Positions 10,674-23,584 are shown, counted from the stretch's first letter. The stretch is 64,000 bases of DNA from Ziziphus jujuba (GCF_031755915.1 NC_083384.1:22895001-22959000); one strand, 5' to 3'. Numbers and translations: made by a program. The notes: generated by a model not told the origin, from the sequence alone.

Positions 10674-13600
10674 TGTCAGGACCCGTCCAAAGTTTCCCAC
10701 CGGAACCCTAGACAAGCCCTGATCCCAGGGAAACCCTACCGGACCCTTCTGTGGAAGATCCGGCAGAACCTCCCCTAAGGGATGGACTTACCACAAAATT
10801 TCCTGCACTGAAAACACACTTCTATAATTGTTCCCTTATTCCTCCCACAGTACGACGAACTGGTTCCACAAATTTCAGCACTCCAAAATAAAAATACAGT
10901 AATCCAGTGCAATACAAATACATAAGTGTCCCATACAGTATACAGAGCTTTATGAAGTACTACAAAATACAGAATACAGCAAAAGTGAACGAAATCTTAC
11001 AACTGCAGTAAAAGAAGAACAAGGTACTGCGCAAACAAATACAGCGAGGAAGATCAAGTCCGCTCCGAGTGAACACCGACAACCTGGTACCTAGAGGAAC
11101 GGAATTTAAGAGTGTGAGATGCTAATCATCTCAGTGAGCGACCCTACTACTCTACACTATCATACCACGGTAATAGGTATATAAATAATAATTATTTGGA
11201 AATAATAATGTCTCTCAAAACCCTTACAATTCTCTCAGTTGGAAAGGTTCCCCTTTTAAAACATTTTCACAAAACCCTTTATTCATATTTCCCGAAAACC
11301 AAGACATCAATTAAATACCAGAAGCGGTAACAATTATATTTTTCATTAACATTTTATTTTTAAAACACAGTTCTGAAAATCATTTGATGCACCCACTATA
11401 TACCAGTGGCGCCAACAGTACCCAGCGTCCCAAGGTACCGCCAGACAGGAGGTTATAGAGAGAAACCGGCATACGGTCGCGTGGCGTCCCACAGCGCCGC
11501 TGCTAACCTGGTGTCCCGGCCAAAGGGGGGTGGCCGCCCTCTCCGATGGCATCCACAGGACACCCTCATAATATCAACCGCGCGCTACTCACACCCACCT
11601 GCGCGCTAATCACAACCGTGTGCACACTAACCATATCACATATACCATATCACATAATCAGAACACCAGTACGTGCATGGTGCATCTAAAAATCATAAAA
11701 TCCACAATTTAAATTATAAAACAAATTTCACATTTTTCATAAACATAGCGGGCATAATCCATCCGCTTGAACCGGGAAATTCTCCACAATTTCCTTATAA
11801 TTAATACCATAAATCCCATGATTTTCAAATCCACCAACTCCCAAATCCATCAATTCAAATATCCACATTTTTTCCAAGCATAAATAATTTCTCGAAATAT
11901 CATAATCAAATCCCATAATATTTTATGGGCATATTTCATAAAAATTGAAATCACCAACATAACCAAATATTTTCCTTGAAATATTTGAAAATCAAATCGT
12001 GCCCAATTTACCATTAAAACCACACCAATTTCAAAATCCTCAAAACCATAAAATAATTCCACACGGCATAAATTTGTAGAATTCGCATTTTCTTAAATCC
12101 AATAAATTCATAAATAATTCTACAATAAATCCAATAAATATTTGGCACATAGAAATTAAATTCCAAATATTTAATTCACACATAATATATTCATCAATTA
12201 AATTCCCCAAAATTAATTTGAAGGTGGGTCACTCACCTTGTGCACGTATCTCAATCAAGATCCTCCGCAGGATCGACTCCGCTACTTGCACGTGCACCTA
12301 AAACATCCACAGTACCAAAACCACAAATATTAATATTTTATTCGGGTAATCCCCAAATGGGTACCCGGGGAGCGAACACCAAACGATAACTAAAATTTAC
12401 GAATTCTATACCGAATCGAAGCTCGAGTGATGCTAATCACAGATCCGGTCTTAATTTCCGATGATCGTACCCGACGGGGTCGGAATTTTATCGGGAAGCT
12501 TTTCGGGTTTCGGCTCCGCAATTCTCCCAAACCGTCGCGAATTGGTGGAAACGGAAGTCGGATTTGGGTTCAGGAGGTCGAACACTGCGGACTGGAGCTG
12601 GCCGGAATTTTCAGGGTACTCGCCGGAACAGTACTTTCCGGCGGGCCGCCACGTCACCGGCAACCGTCGCCGGAACAGTAATTTCCGACGGTGGCCGTTT
12701 GCTGTGAAATTTTGCAGATTTGTAGATCGTGAGGAGAGCAATCCAACGGGACCGACGGTGAGCAAAACGGAGGTCCGACGGCGGAGAAATCACCGTTTGA
12801 AGATTTTCGACCCCTCGCCGGAAAACGCTCCGATCCCGGCGCGTCGGTGGTCCGATGGTCGTGATTTTTGGTGGGTAGGCCGGACTTGAGGAGAGGATCA
12901 AGGCTGTCAGGCGCGTGTGGCCGGAAAATGGCCGGAACAGTGCCGATTCGCGGTGGCCGGCGGTGGAGGGGAAAAATCGCCGCCAAACTTCGGACGTCCG
13001 ATCCGGGCGCGTCCGGCGGCCGTTCGCCGTGAAATTTGGAGGTTTTGCCGGAAATGAGGTGGGCAATCTGGCTGGCCGGCGCGTGTACAGTAACTAGGCC
13101 GGAAAAACGTGAAAATGACCGGCGGCCGGCGGGTCCTCTTTCTCTCTTTCTCTCTCCTCTCTCTCTTTCTCTCTCTTCTCTCTCTTTCTCTCTCTTCCCC
13201 GAGAGTTTTTCAAAATTAAAACCCTGCGTGACACTGTTCATGCCACGTGGACCACTCAGAAGCTGACACGTGGCATTTCACTGTTCACGACCCAAAAACA
13301 TTAAAATAATACGGTATCCGGTAAACTTCAAACGTCCATAACTTTTTAACCGGATGTCCGATTTAAGCGTGCCGCTAGTCTATGAACTCGTATCGACGAG
13401 TACTTTACAACCATACAAGAGTCAACTCACAATTACATCACAAGAAAAAGTCAACTCCCGGCACCTTTTAGACAGTTTACACTTCAACTTGTTTTGCCCA
13501 TAACTTTCAAACCGTAGCTCCGTTTTCGACGTGCTACTAGTCTACGAACTCAGGGTGTCATGCACTTCGCCACGGTACCCTGGTCAACTCGAAATTCCCA

Positions 13601-13700
13601 CCGAGTCAAAAAGTCAACTTTGACCCCTTCGGTCAACGGTCAACGGTCAACCTCGGTCAACGTGCACGGATTCCGGTGCGATTCGGGACGGGGTGTTACA
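10674..13700 (-). mobile_element. TK-3 solo LTR, 3027 bp, inside the TK-2 LTR
   Basis: The ends are TGTCAGGACCC on the left and GGGTGTTACA on the right, i.e. TGTAACACCCC at the LTR start on the minus strand. The flanks carry a perfect duplication, AAAAC, at 10669-10673 and 13701-13705. No internal region or second LTR exists, so this is a solo LTR left by recombination between two LTRs. The surrounding TK-2 LTR aligns across the gap. Its 12400-13130 part is unusually GC- and CpG-rich, with words such as GGCCGG. Open frames there are by-products of high GC and are not shared by sister LTRs. Confidence 0.93.
13135..13196 (-). repeat. Imperfect (CT)n run in TK-3
   Basis: CTCTCTTTCTCTCT-type pyrimidine tract, equivalent to the runs at 1908 and 10343. 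Confidence 0.85.
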
Positions 13701-13978
13701 AAAACTCATAAAAATAAAAAGTCAAACTCAGACTCGCTTAATCAGTTTGGACAATAACTTATTTTGAACATAATCTTTCAATCGCAGCTCTGATTTTGGC
13801 ATACTACTAGTCTACAAACTTAATCAACGTGTACTTTGCCATGGTGCCTTGATCATAGTGAAATTCTTCTTGCAACAAAAAGTCAAGTATGGAGCCTATT
13901 TGGTTAATCCCAATTGACTTTGGTTAAGTTTAGTCAAAGCACAAAAATTTCCAGCACACTTTGTTACGGTGTGTTACA
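13701..13978 (-). mobile_element. TK-2 5' LTR, second segment
   Basis: It continues the LTR interrupted at 10673 and ends in GTGTTACA, so the LTR starts TGTAACAC on the minus strand. The words 'CATACTACTAGTCTACAAACTTA' and the end block align with 16690-16857 of TK-4 and 13530-13700 of TK-3. Confidence 0.85.
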
Positions 13979-16857
13979 TAGAATCCCCTACTGAAATGTT
14001 AGGATAGCCTTAACTAGGGGAAATCCCCATTTGAATTCCTATAGCAACTCTGACAACGTCTCTCCCATAATTTGGACTTCCTCAAAATACTTTCTACACA
14101 GAAAACGCACTTCAAAATATACATCCACCTTATTTCTCACCCTTATTATAGTTTTTTACAAATTTACAGCAGTCCAAAAATAAAAGAACATTGCACATAA
14201 ATAATTAATAAACATAAATAGTTTTATACAAGATTCCAAGTCCACAATTTTGTATCAGAGTGTTCTAAGAATATTTAAAGAAACTTAAATGTTACAAAAG
14301 TAGAAGAAATAATAATAACAATGCTAAGAAATAGGAAGAGAAACTTCTACTTGATACGGTAACGAAAGGATGTAGTTGAAGGGGCAAATAGCCTGCCCAT
14401 CAGTCCATTAGCTTCTTGGATCTAAGGGAACAGGTTTGAAAAACAATGAAAACTAATAAAATACTAATCATTCCATTGAGTGACATCTATCTAACATTAA
14501 TCATAATAATAATAATAATAATAATAATAAAACAATTAATAAAAATTAAAAGTATTAATAATAGCAATATTATTGATCATAACAATAATAATGGGGATAA
14601 TTTAAGAAATTAAAGTAAACATTTAGAAAAATGATTTACCTCTCAAGACCCTCACTAATTCACTTAATTTGAAAGGTTTTCCCATTTAAAAATTATTTTC
14701 ACAAAACCAATAATTTTGTATCCCCAAATATTTAAATATCCTTGTAAGAAATAAAATAAAATGTTATTTAATTAATTAATTTCCCCAAATTTTTATTAAA
14801 ATAAATCAATAAACAAAATTAAGAAAAATGAAAAATGATAAAACATATTAAATATTCTACTTAAAACAATTAAATAATTTAATAAATGCTTAATTCGATC
14901 AACTAAAATCATAAATTTAATGAATCCGTGAAAACATTCAAAAATATGTGAAATATTAGATATAAACTTGATGTAACACACTGTATACTAAGTGATGCCA
15001 AGTGGCGCTTGGCATTTTTACACCATCTGATAGAAAGAGAGAGGAAGAGATACATGCAACTGAGCACCTTAGAGTTCCAAAGGCTCTGATGCTAACAATC
15101 TGCCATCTTACAAGTAAGGGAAGGGTGTCTCATGCTCATACTGTAAAATACATGCCGCCCTTTCTCACTTTAGCTCCTATAAGATGACTAAATAATACTT
15201 GTGTGCTATCCAATGATAACAATACCACAGGACAACAATACTGTATGGTGTATCTAAAAGCAACAAAATTGTATAAACTTTTCCACAATTTCATTTTTCA
15301 AAAATTTTACTCGACTACCATAACATGTCAAACCCATTTAAATTATTTAATTGATTAAAACTTATTCATAAAACAACAATTTTTACAAAAATTGAAATAT
15401 TCAAAAAATCCATTTTATAAATCTTAACCAACAATTTACTAAAATATACTTAAAAACATATTCACAAAACATATATGCAACAGCAATTTCCTTCTGATCG
15501 AATAATACAATATTAGTCAAAATTTATAACATCGTTTATTTAATTAATCCTAATAATAAATTTCACAAAATATACCACTCACCTAAAGTTGGGAATCACT
15601 TTAGATCCTTTACAAGATTCGTTCCTTGATTCATACAGGTACTTAAAATATTAACAAAAATAAAACACTTACTAAAGTATTAATCTAATTTTCTTTTATT
15701 AGGGTATTTTACACATCCTGGGGTTCAAACACCAACTTTAATCAAAATTAGCAACCTATATATGAAAAGGAAGCTTAACGAACCAGGGTCACGAATTCAA
15801 TCCTAGTTGTGAAATTTCGACTGGTGGTGGTTGGAATCTTGCCAGAAAGTCTCAGCCAACTTGGAGCTCTTGGATCTCACAATCTAGCTTGAATTAAGCC
15901 GAAAGGACCTTGGACTTGGGTTTATAAGGGTAAAAAATGGTGGCAAAGGATAGTGGTTTGGCCTAAAAGTCACCAAAATTAGGGAATTGGTAAGCTGCCG
16001 TCGTCGCTTGAAAGTCACACCGACCCTAGCTCGTTGCTGATCATTTGGCCATGAAAACTGGGTGGTGTCTTTGAATGGGTAAAATATTGATTGGGGATAG
16101 TGGCAAAAAATTGGTCAATTTGCCCGGGAAGCCCAGCTACTGCCGCTGCTGAAAATCACTCGATCCTAGCAAGTTGCTAGAGATCTCACCATGGTTTTTG
16201 CTGGTAGGTCGGGTTTGGGTGGCCTTCATGGTTATGATGGAGGTGAGGATAGGGGAAAGCCAAAGATTGGGGTTTAAGGGGGTGGCCAAATCTTTCTCTT
16301 TCTCTTTCTCTCCCCTTTGGGATCCAAATCGCTTATTAAAAACACATCGTGGTACTGCTGTGCACCCATGCGAATCATCCCAATGCTGGCACGTGGCATG
16401 TCTTAGCTGATTTTTTTTTAATTCCCCATTTTACATGTTTTTCAAAAATACCTAGTAAAGTCGGTAAAAAAAAAATAATTGTAATTTTTATAGATTCAAA
16501 ACTTTTTGACCATAGATATAAATTAAATATATCGCTATTATATAGACTCATAGTAATGAACACTATATGATGGTATATAAGCCAAAGCCATAACTTATAT
16601 AAATAAAAGGTTAACCTCGAGCTTACTTGAGTAGTTCGGATAACAAATTTTTCTGACCATAACTTTCTGATCTCAGCTCTGATTTTGGCATACTACTAGT
16701 CTATAAACTTATGATGATGCATACTTTGCAATGGTGCCCTAGTCAAAATGAAATTCTAATTGTATCGAAAAGGAAATGATGGGACCCACTTGATCAACCC
16801 TAGTCAACTTGGTTGAAATATTAGAAATTCTGGTACAATTTGGTATGGGGTGTTACA
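13979..16857 (-). mobile_element. TK-4 LTR, 2879 bp, left end interrupted by TK-2
   Basis: This copy of the LTR ends TGGGGTGTTACA at 16857. Its left side starts directly at the TK-2 boundary and, by alignment to TK-3, lacks about the first 14 bp. That suggests TK-2 inserted 14 bp inside it, with TAGAA as the candidate right-hand target duplication. The far side lies outside the window. It may be a solo LTR or the 5' LTR of a minus-strand element. No coding sequence is supported. Confidence 0.8.
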
Positions 16858-17236
16858 TTGTCATGTGAGATTTACTAGCTATATTGTTTGTTAAAGTTTG
16901 TGAGATCAACAAAAACCTTCCATACTTCATTTATTTTTCTAACATAAGCAATACTATATAGCTAATTAGGATAATTTACCTCTAGCATTGGCTGCTGCAA
17001 TCTTATGCACATGTCCATTTTGAATCAAATATTTAATGTCGTCTTTTAGGTACAAATATTTCTTAGTGGTGTGATTATGATCATTATGAGAGCGATAAAA
17101 CTTTCTGTAGTTTCTAGTTTATAGATCCGATATGAGTTTAGTCGACCAATGTAGCAAGTTTTGGTTCCTAATTTGCATTAGTACTTCACTACCTATTCAA
17201 AGGGGTCCACTTGTTAAAACGAGTCTCATGTTCATG
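16858..17236 (-). pseudogene. Relic of a Tat/Ogre-like Ty3/gypsy gag C-terminus
   Basis: On the minus strand, 17130-16990 reads 'NHTTKKYLYLKDDIKYLIQ' followed by 'NGHVHK'. This matches the Gag end of Tat/Ogre-type elements (H-DHGH-TE-C-LK-IE-LI--GHL). Farther upstream, 'TPLN' and 'VLMQIRNQ' also fit in another frame. Stops and frame changes show long decay. CR-1 inserted at its 17236 end, so the upstream part of this gag should lie beyond 43185, where I can no longer recognise it. About 100 bp next to TK-4 (16858-16959) is unassigned. Confidence 0.55.
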
Positions 17237-17634
17237 TGATACGAAACTAGGTCTATTTGCTTTTAAATCAGTATTAAATTAGCCTAGATCAAAATTAAGT
17301 TCAAATTCTTATAGTCACTTTGATCCCTAATCAATTTATGATTAGAAACCTTGTACATGATGAAGACGCTACAATAGGTGATGGATGTCCTATTGATAAG
17401 TCAAACTAAAGCACTCGATCTCTATTTGATGTTTTAGGTATTCAAAGAGAACAAAGATAATTCTTCTTACAAATAATTTTTGAATAATAATCTAAGCTAC
17501 AATTTCATTGAAAACAAGCCCTTAAATAGGCTAAAGTTACAAGAAATCAAACCTAAAACAATTAGGTTAAATTTGGCCAACATAGGAAGATATTAGGAAA
17601 GTGCCGATTTTTTCCAAGTTTCCTAAACTAAGTC
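17237..17634 (-). mobile_element. CR-1 3' LTR, truncated
   Basis: About 400 bp of the 1.1-kb LTR remain. They align with the 42057 LTR ('TCCTATTGATAAGTCAAACTAAA', 'CCTTAAATAGGCTAAAGTTACAAGAAATCAAACC'). The homology stops at CCTAAACT, and RNase H sequence begins at once. Confidence 0.85.
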
Positions 17635-18744
17635 TCAATGAATTCAATCCATCTTCCATGCCTTCGGTTAAGCTTCCCTTGGCCTTTGATGTGCTTCAAA
17701 GATTCATGATCTTGTGAATCACAAGCTCCTTTCGCATTAAATAATGTTGCCATGTCTCCAAAGCTCGAACCAAAGCATACATCTCTTTGTCATAGGTTGA
17801 ATACTTCAATGCTGCTCCATTCAACTTGTCACTAAAGCAGGCTATATGTCCTCCTTCTTGCATCAATATAGCTCCAATACTTACCCTTAAAGCATGACAT
17901 TTAATTTCAAAAGTTTTAGAAAAATTTGGGAAAACCAATAAAGGAGCATTAGTTAATTTTTCTTTCAACAAATTAAAAGACTTCCCTTATGCTTTTCCCC
18001 ATTGGAATCTAACATTCTTCTTGACAGTTTCAGTCAAAAGTGTCGCAATGATGCTAAAATCTTTGAAAAATCTTCTATAAAAGTGAGCCAAACCATGGAA
18101 ACTCCTTACCCGGGTGATACTAGTAGGTTTCGACCACTCTTGTATTACTTTGACCTTGGATCGGTCAACATTAATGCCTATAGCACTTACAACAAATCAT
18201 AAAAATACAAGCTCATTTTGGCCAAAATCATACTTTTTAATATTAGCAAACAATCTTTCTTTCCTAGGCACTTTTAAAAATAACCTAAGATGTTCTACAT
18301 GATCATCTAAATTATGGCTATATACAAGAATATCATCAAAGTAAAAAACCACAAATTTTCCAATGAATGGATGCATGACATGGTTCATTAATTTCATGAA
18401 AGTGCTAGGTGCATTAGTTAAACCAAAAGGCCTTCCTAACCACTCATACAAACCATACTTAGTTTTAAATGTGTTTTTCCACTCATCTCTCTCTTTCATT
18501 CTAATTTGATGATACCCACTCCTAAGATCAATTTTAGAAAACATGCATGCACCATATAATTCATCAAGCATATAATCTAATATAAGAATAAGATGCCTAT
18601 ACTTAATGATTATATTATTAATGGCCCTAAAACACACATGTGCTAAGAACCATCTTTCTTAGGTACTAACAAAACCAGTACAACACATGGACTCATGCTT
18701 TTTCTAATGTATCTTTTTTCAAGCAATTCACTTACCTGGCTTTG
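17635..18744 (-). pseudogene. CR-1 RT (part) and RNase H
   Basis: RT is at 18637-18197, with '[13 protein letters not shown]' and the catalytic '[10 protein letters not shown]', followed by thumb 'NELVFL'. RNase H is at 17971-17635, with '[16 protein letters not shown]' (catalytic Asp region changed), '[15 protein letters not shown]' and a terminal '[15 protein letters not shown]' region. An in-frame TAA (17987-17989) separates RT from RNase H at the same codon as in CR-7 and CR-8. The RT N-terminus lies across the CR-2 insertion at 36436. Several other stops and frame changes occur. Confidence 0.85.
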
Positions 18745-19685
18745 TGATACGAACCTAGGTTGACACGCGCCTAAACCCATATTATATTAGTCCGGATCTT
18801 AGTTAAGTTCAGATTTTAATGGAATGACCTCAACCCCTAACCAATCTATGATTAGAAATCTTGGTATAATAAAGACGGCTCAATAGGTGATGGATATCCC
18901 ATTGATAAGTCAAAACTAAAACACTCACTCTCTCCTTTCCTAATCTAATTTTGAATAATTAATTCCTTTAATTTGAATTATAAATTAATTAATTTACACT
19001 GAGAAGAATAAAAATAATAACTTTCCTAAGTTGATTTGTCCAGCAAATAAATAAATAGAAACCAAATAAAAGACTAATTTCGTAAAATAAAAAGTCAAAA
19101 TCAAATTAGGAAACAAATGGACTATCTTTATAACTAAGCTGGCCTTGACCAATCTTTAACTAATTTAAGCTCTAAATCAGCTTTCGTATGCCTTGTAGGA
19201 TGCCAGATAGGATGATCAATGAGTTCCACACGTTTCCCTTGATTGGAACAAACAGAAAATGCCAACTCAGCAAAATACAATAAAGCGAATAACAAAATCC
19301 AGCAAAACCGGCCACTTTTCCTCTTATGTTCACAAGCCCTTTTTGGTTGCTTTTGATTCTGGATTGGCTTGATTTCGTGACCTCTTAATGATATTCATTG
19401 AATCCATGAAGTGTTGGAACCATTTCTTGCTGCGCGAAGTCCATATTTGCATGAAAATAGTTACCCGGCTCCGTATCGGCCTCCACCATTTGGATGCTTA
19501 AAACATACTTTGTCTCTTTAGGTATTGACAAGCTATTTTAAGAATTAATTAATCCCTGTATAAATGCAGTCAGGTTTTCCTTAAATCTTTTGGTTTGAGC
19601 CTTAGTAATTGGCCCAATCTTAATCCATATCGGGTCAATACCCTAGCGGGTTGTCGATTGTAAGGGCACGAATGGATTCTCATCA
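18745..19685 (-). mobile_element. CR-2 3' LTR, 941 bp
   Basis: It runs from TGATACGAACCTAGG to GGATTCTCATCA and is shorter than the 1.1-kb family norm. A pyrimidine tract (TTCCCCTCCTCTT, 19686-19698) follows, which is the polypurine tract on the minus strand. The segment next to it continues the pol frame (see 19686-20030). Confidence 0.9.
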
Positions 19686-20030
19686 TTCCCCTCCTCTTGA
19701 AAAGGATTTTTTCTCAAATTGAAATCATCACCTGTAGCAAAAGGAGATAAGTCAGCAACATTAAATGTAGCACTAACATTATACTCATCTGTTAAATAAA
19801 GTTTGTAAGCATTTTCATTAATTCGCTCAAAAACTTGAAAGGGTCCATCTCCACGTGGCATAAGCTTGGACTTCCTTTGTTAGGGAAATCTCTCATTCCT
19901 TAAGTGCAATCAAATAGAATCTCTTGGTTCAAACACTATAACAAAAAATCCTAGAAATACCAATTTATCTTCATAAATCATAACCAACATAGGTTTATTA
20001 CTCATAAATGCCTTTTTAAGCTCACCTAAG
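19686..20030 (-). pseudogene. CR-2 integrase tail fused to linker
   Basis: Reading leftward, a linker block ('NKPMLVMIYED') passes directly to 'KLVFLGFFVIVFEPRD' (about 19980-19930). It then gives the integrase tail '[18 protein letters not shown]', 'FNVADLSPFATGDDFNLRK' and '[12 protein letters not shown]', which enters the LTR. RT palm, RNase H and integrase catalytic core are missing. The LVFLGF-to-VIVF fusion is the same join found in CR-3, CR-4 and CR-9. A stop breaks the frame near 19880. Confidence 0.8.
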
Positions 20031-21364
20031 CTAAGAGAAAAAATTTTCTTTTTCTTTCACACTCACGGGTTCCATTTTTTTTCTCTCACTCTTGGCTTTT
20101 TCAAATTTCTTCTCACTCTCAGCTTTATCATTGTTTTCCCCCTCACCATTAAGTTTAGAATACTTAACTAGATGGTCTTGTTCGATTTTACCCCCTTGGA
20201 TTGGAGTTGAAGCCGTGGGTGCCACACTAGTTCTTTCTTTGAGCTTTTCGGCTTCCCTCCTTTGTTGCATTTGAAGTTGATCTTTAAATATCTCCTTTGG
20301 AGTTAAAGGCTCTAGCTTAACCTTTTTATCCTTAAATTTAAAAACAATGGAATTCTCTCTCCCATAATATATGGAATCCTTATCAAATTGCCATGGTCTA
20401 CCTAATAAAATATGTCTGGCATGCATAGGCACAATATCACACAAAACAACATCGACATATTTATCTATGCTAAATTTTACTTTGGCTTGTTTATTTATTT
20501 TCATCTTACCATAATCATTAAGCCATTGTAATCTATATGGTTCGGGATGTTTAATTGTTGCTAAGCCTAATTTTTCCACCACAACATTACTAATTACATT
20601 TGTACAACTTCCATTATCAATTACCATACTACAAATCTTACCTTGGATTTCACAATGAGTGTGGAAGATGTTCTCTCTTTGAACTTGTGCCTTATCTTTA
20701 TACTTGGTAAAGACTCTCCAACTCACCAAGCTTAAGTCGGCCCTAGATGCCTTGAGTGTTTCGGATTCATCATGCCTTTCATCTTTAACTTCTTCATTAT
20801 CAAATTCGGCTTCTCCTTCATTTTCTTCACTCTCGGATTCTAGCTCACCATTACCTTTCATCACCATGATTCTTTTATTCAGGCATTGGCTAGCAATGTG
20901 ACCTTGTCCCTGGCACTTAAAACACACAATATCATGAGTTCTAGAAGGTTTAGGATTAGATTTACCTTTATTCTTTGGTGCTTGGACAGATTCGGCTTTG
21001 TACTCCCTTTTTGGTCGTGTGGTGCTTTCTTCTCCAAGTTTCAGCTGATGTCTTGCTTCAAAGGCAGGATTGCTTCTCCAAGCACTTGGATTTAACCTTC
21101 TACTGTTTGTATCTCCTCCAAACCATGAGCTTGTGCCCCTCCTCTTGAATTGATTTTCAATCTTGATGGCCACATAAAGCATCTCCTCCAATTCTACATG
21201 TTGTTGAAGCTCCACTTAATTGGCTATCTCCCAATTCAAACCACCCAAAAACCTTGCCATGGTTGCCTCACAATCCTCATTCATACTCAATCTCATAATA
21301 AGCATCTCCATCTCCTTGTAATGATCTTCCACGGTCCTATTTCCTAGAGATAAAAATTGTAACT
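20031..21364 (-). pseudogene. CR-2 gag (C-terminal part) and protease
   Basis: An open stretch of 394 codons (21215-20031) carries the Gag segment 'MELQQHVELEEMLYVAIKIE' and the zinc knuckle 'CFKCQGQGHIASQC'. An acidic Glu/Asp-rich region follows, then the protease with active-site '[13 protein letters not shown]' (DSG changed to DNG). '[18 protein letters not shown]' and a Lys/Glu-rich linker come next. The upstream Gag is on the far side of CR-3 (33546-34214). The altered active site and interruption make it non-functional as it stands. Confidence 0.88.
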
Positions 21365-22496
21365 TGATACGAATCTAGGACAATCTGCGCCTAAACCCGT
21401 ATTATATTAGCCCGAATCTAATTATGTTCAAGTTCTAATGGTCACCTTGATCCCTAACCAACCTGTGATTAGAAACCTTGGTATAATGAAGATGCCACAA
21501 TAGGTGATAGATATCCTATTGATAAGTCAAAACTAAAACACTCATTCACTAATGGTGTTTTAGATGTTCAAAAGAACAAAGAGAAATTCAATCTCACAAA
21601 ATAAATTCTGAATATTATTAATGGTGTGTTCTTCCTAAAAAACAAGCCCTTTTATAGGCTAAAAGAAAACAAAATAAAACCCTAAAAGCTAAAGAAAAAA
21701 CCAGTCAATAGGATTAGGAAACTAAGCATGGCCAAATTTTCTCTCTCCTTTCGTAAACTAATTCGGATTAATTAATTCTTTTATTTGAATTAGGAATTAA
21801 TTAATTTACAATGAAAATAATAAAATAATAACTTTCCCAAACTTATTTTTTCAGCAAATAAATAAATAAAAACCAAAAAGTAAAGGTAATTTCCTAAACA
21901 AAAAGTAGAAACCAAATTAGGAAACTAAAATACTATCTTTTTGACTAAGATGACTTTGACCAATCTTTGACCAATTTAAGCTCCAAATCAGCTTCCATAT
22001 GCTTTTTAAGATACCAAATAGGCTGATCCTAAAGGTCCACACATTGCCTTTTCTTGGAGGAAAGAGAAAAAACCAACTCAATAAAATACAGTAAAGTCAG
22101 TAGAAAATACAACAAAACCGGCCAAATGGTCATGTTGTGCGCACAGCCCCTTTTTGGATGCATCTGAAGCTTCCTTGACTTGATTCCATGACATTTTAGA
22201 CATAGTTATTGAATCCATGAAGAATTGGAAACATTTCATGCTGCCCGGACTCCATAAATGCACCAAAACCGCTACCCAGGTCCATATCGGCTTCCACCAC
22301 TTGTATGCTCAAAACATGTCTTGGATTTTTGAGTATGGACAAGCCCTCTTGAGAATGAATTAGTCCCTGGATAAAAGCAGCAAGGTTTTGCCTAAACCTC
22401 TTAGCTTGAGCCTTAGTGATCGGCTCGGTCTTTATCCGTATCGGGTTATCACCCTAACGGGTTGTTGGTTGTGCGGGCACGGGCGGATTCGCATCA
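21365..22496 (-). mobile_element. CR-3 3' LTR, 1132 bp
   Basis: TGATACGAATCTAGG … GGCGGATTCGCATCA. The neighbouring TTCTCCTCCTCTT (22497-22509) is the polypurine tract on the other strand. The first ~400 bp in LTR sense continue the pol frame, for example 'EPITKAQAKRF' near 22400. Confidence 0.92.
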
Positions 22497-23584
22497 TTCT
22501 CCTCCTCTTGAAAAGGATTTGGCCTCAAATCAAAGTCATCACTTGCAGGAAAAGGAGATAAATTAGCAACATTAAATGTAGCCCTAACATTTCACTCACT
22601 TGTTAAATCAAGTTTGTAGGCATTCTCGTTAATCCGCTTCAGAACGTGAAAAGCTCCATCCACACATGGCATAAGCTTTGACTTTCTTTGTTTTAGAAAC
22701 CTCTCCTTTCATAAGTGCAACAAAACCAAATCTCCTGGGTCAAACACTATCACAATAAAATCTAGCAATACATGCTCATTATGGCAAAAATTACACCTTT
22801 TAAAGTTAGCAACAAATCTCTTCCTAATTTTCAAATTTTCACAAAGTAAAGCTCTCAAGAAGGCAGATAAAGTTCTATACAACAAAAACATTTTTAAATA
22901 ATCATCTTTATAATTCATGACCAGCAATGGTTTCTTACTCAAGATGGCTTTATTAACATCCCCAAAATTTAAATAAAAACTTTTATTTTTCCTTTCTTTT
23001 CTTTCTTTTGCTTTCTCACTTATGGTTTCATTGAATTTTGCATCACTCTCGGCTTTTTCTCCAAGTGTCTCACTCTCAGGTTTGTTAAAATTTTTCCACT
23101 CAAATTGGGTTTTAGAGGACTTACCTTGGAGAGCAAGCTTACCTTTCCCCTCTTGAATGGATGGTGGAACTGTTGGTGCCAGACTGGCCTTCTCTTTGAG
23201 CCTCTTGGCTTCCCTCCTTTGTTGCATTTGTAGTTGGTCTCTAAGAACCTCCTTCGGGGTCAATGGCTCCAGCTTGACCTTCTTACCTTTAAATCTAAAA
23301 ATAATACAATTTTCTTGACCATAACGAGTAGCATCTTTATCAAATTGCCATGGTCTACCCAATAGAATATGTCTGGCATGCATAGGCACAACATCACACA
23401 AAACAACATCCACATATTTATCTATGCTAAATTTTACTTTGGCTTGTTTATTCACTTTCATCCTACCACTATCATTAAGCCATTGTAATCTATAAGGTTT
23501 TAGATATTTAATAGTTGTTAAGCCTAATTTATCAGCCACAATGCTACTAATTACATTTGTACAACTCCCACTATCAATTATCAT
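22497..23584 (-). pseudogene. CR-3 protease, linker and RT-thumb/integrase-tail fusion
   Basis: The open stretch 23584-22709 begins '[20 protein letters not shown]', a chromovirus protease with an intact DSG. It continues with '[18 protein letters not shown]', a Lys/Glu-rich linker and 'NFGDVNKAILSKKPLLVM'. It then skips to the RT thumb 'FVANFKRCNFCHNEHVLL' and the integrase tail 'IVFDPGDLVLLHL' (join at about 22745-22764). After a stop, '[11 protein letters not shown]' and 'NPFQEEENDANP' lead into the LTR. RT palm, RNase H and integrase core are absent. The frame changes near 23584, between gag and protease. Confidence 0.87.

Noticed and set aside
12427..13241. Several overlapping Arg/Pro/Gly-rich frames on both strands
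   Set aside because: They come from high GC in the TK-3 solo LTR; overlapping frames on both strands and absence from sister LTRs argue against a gene.
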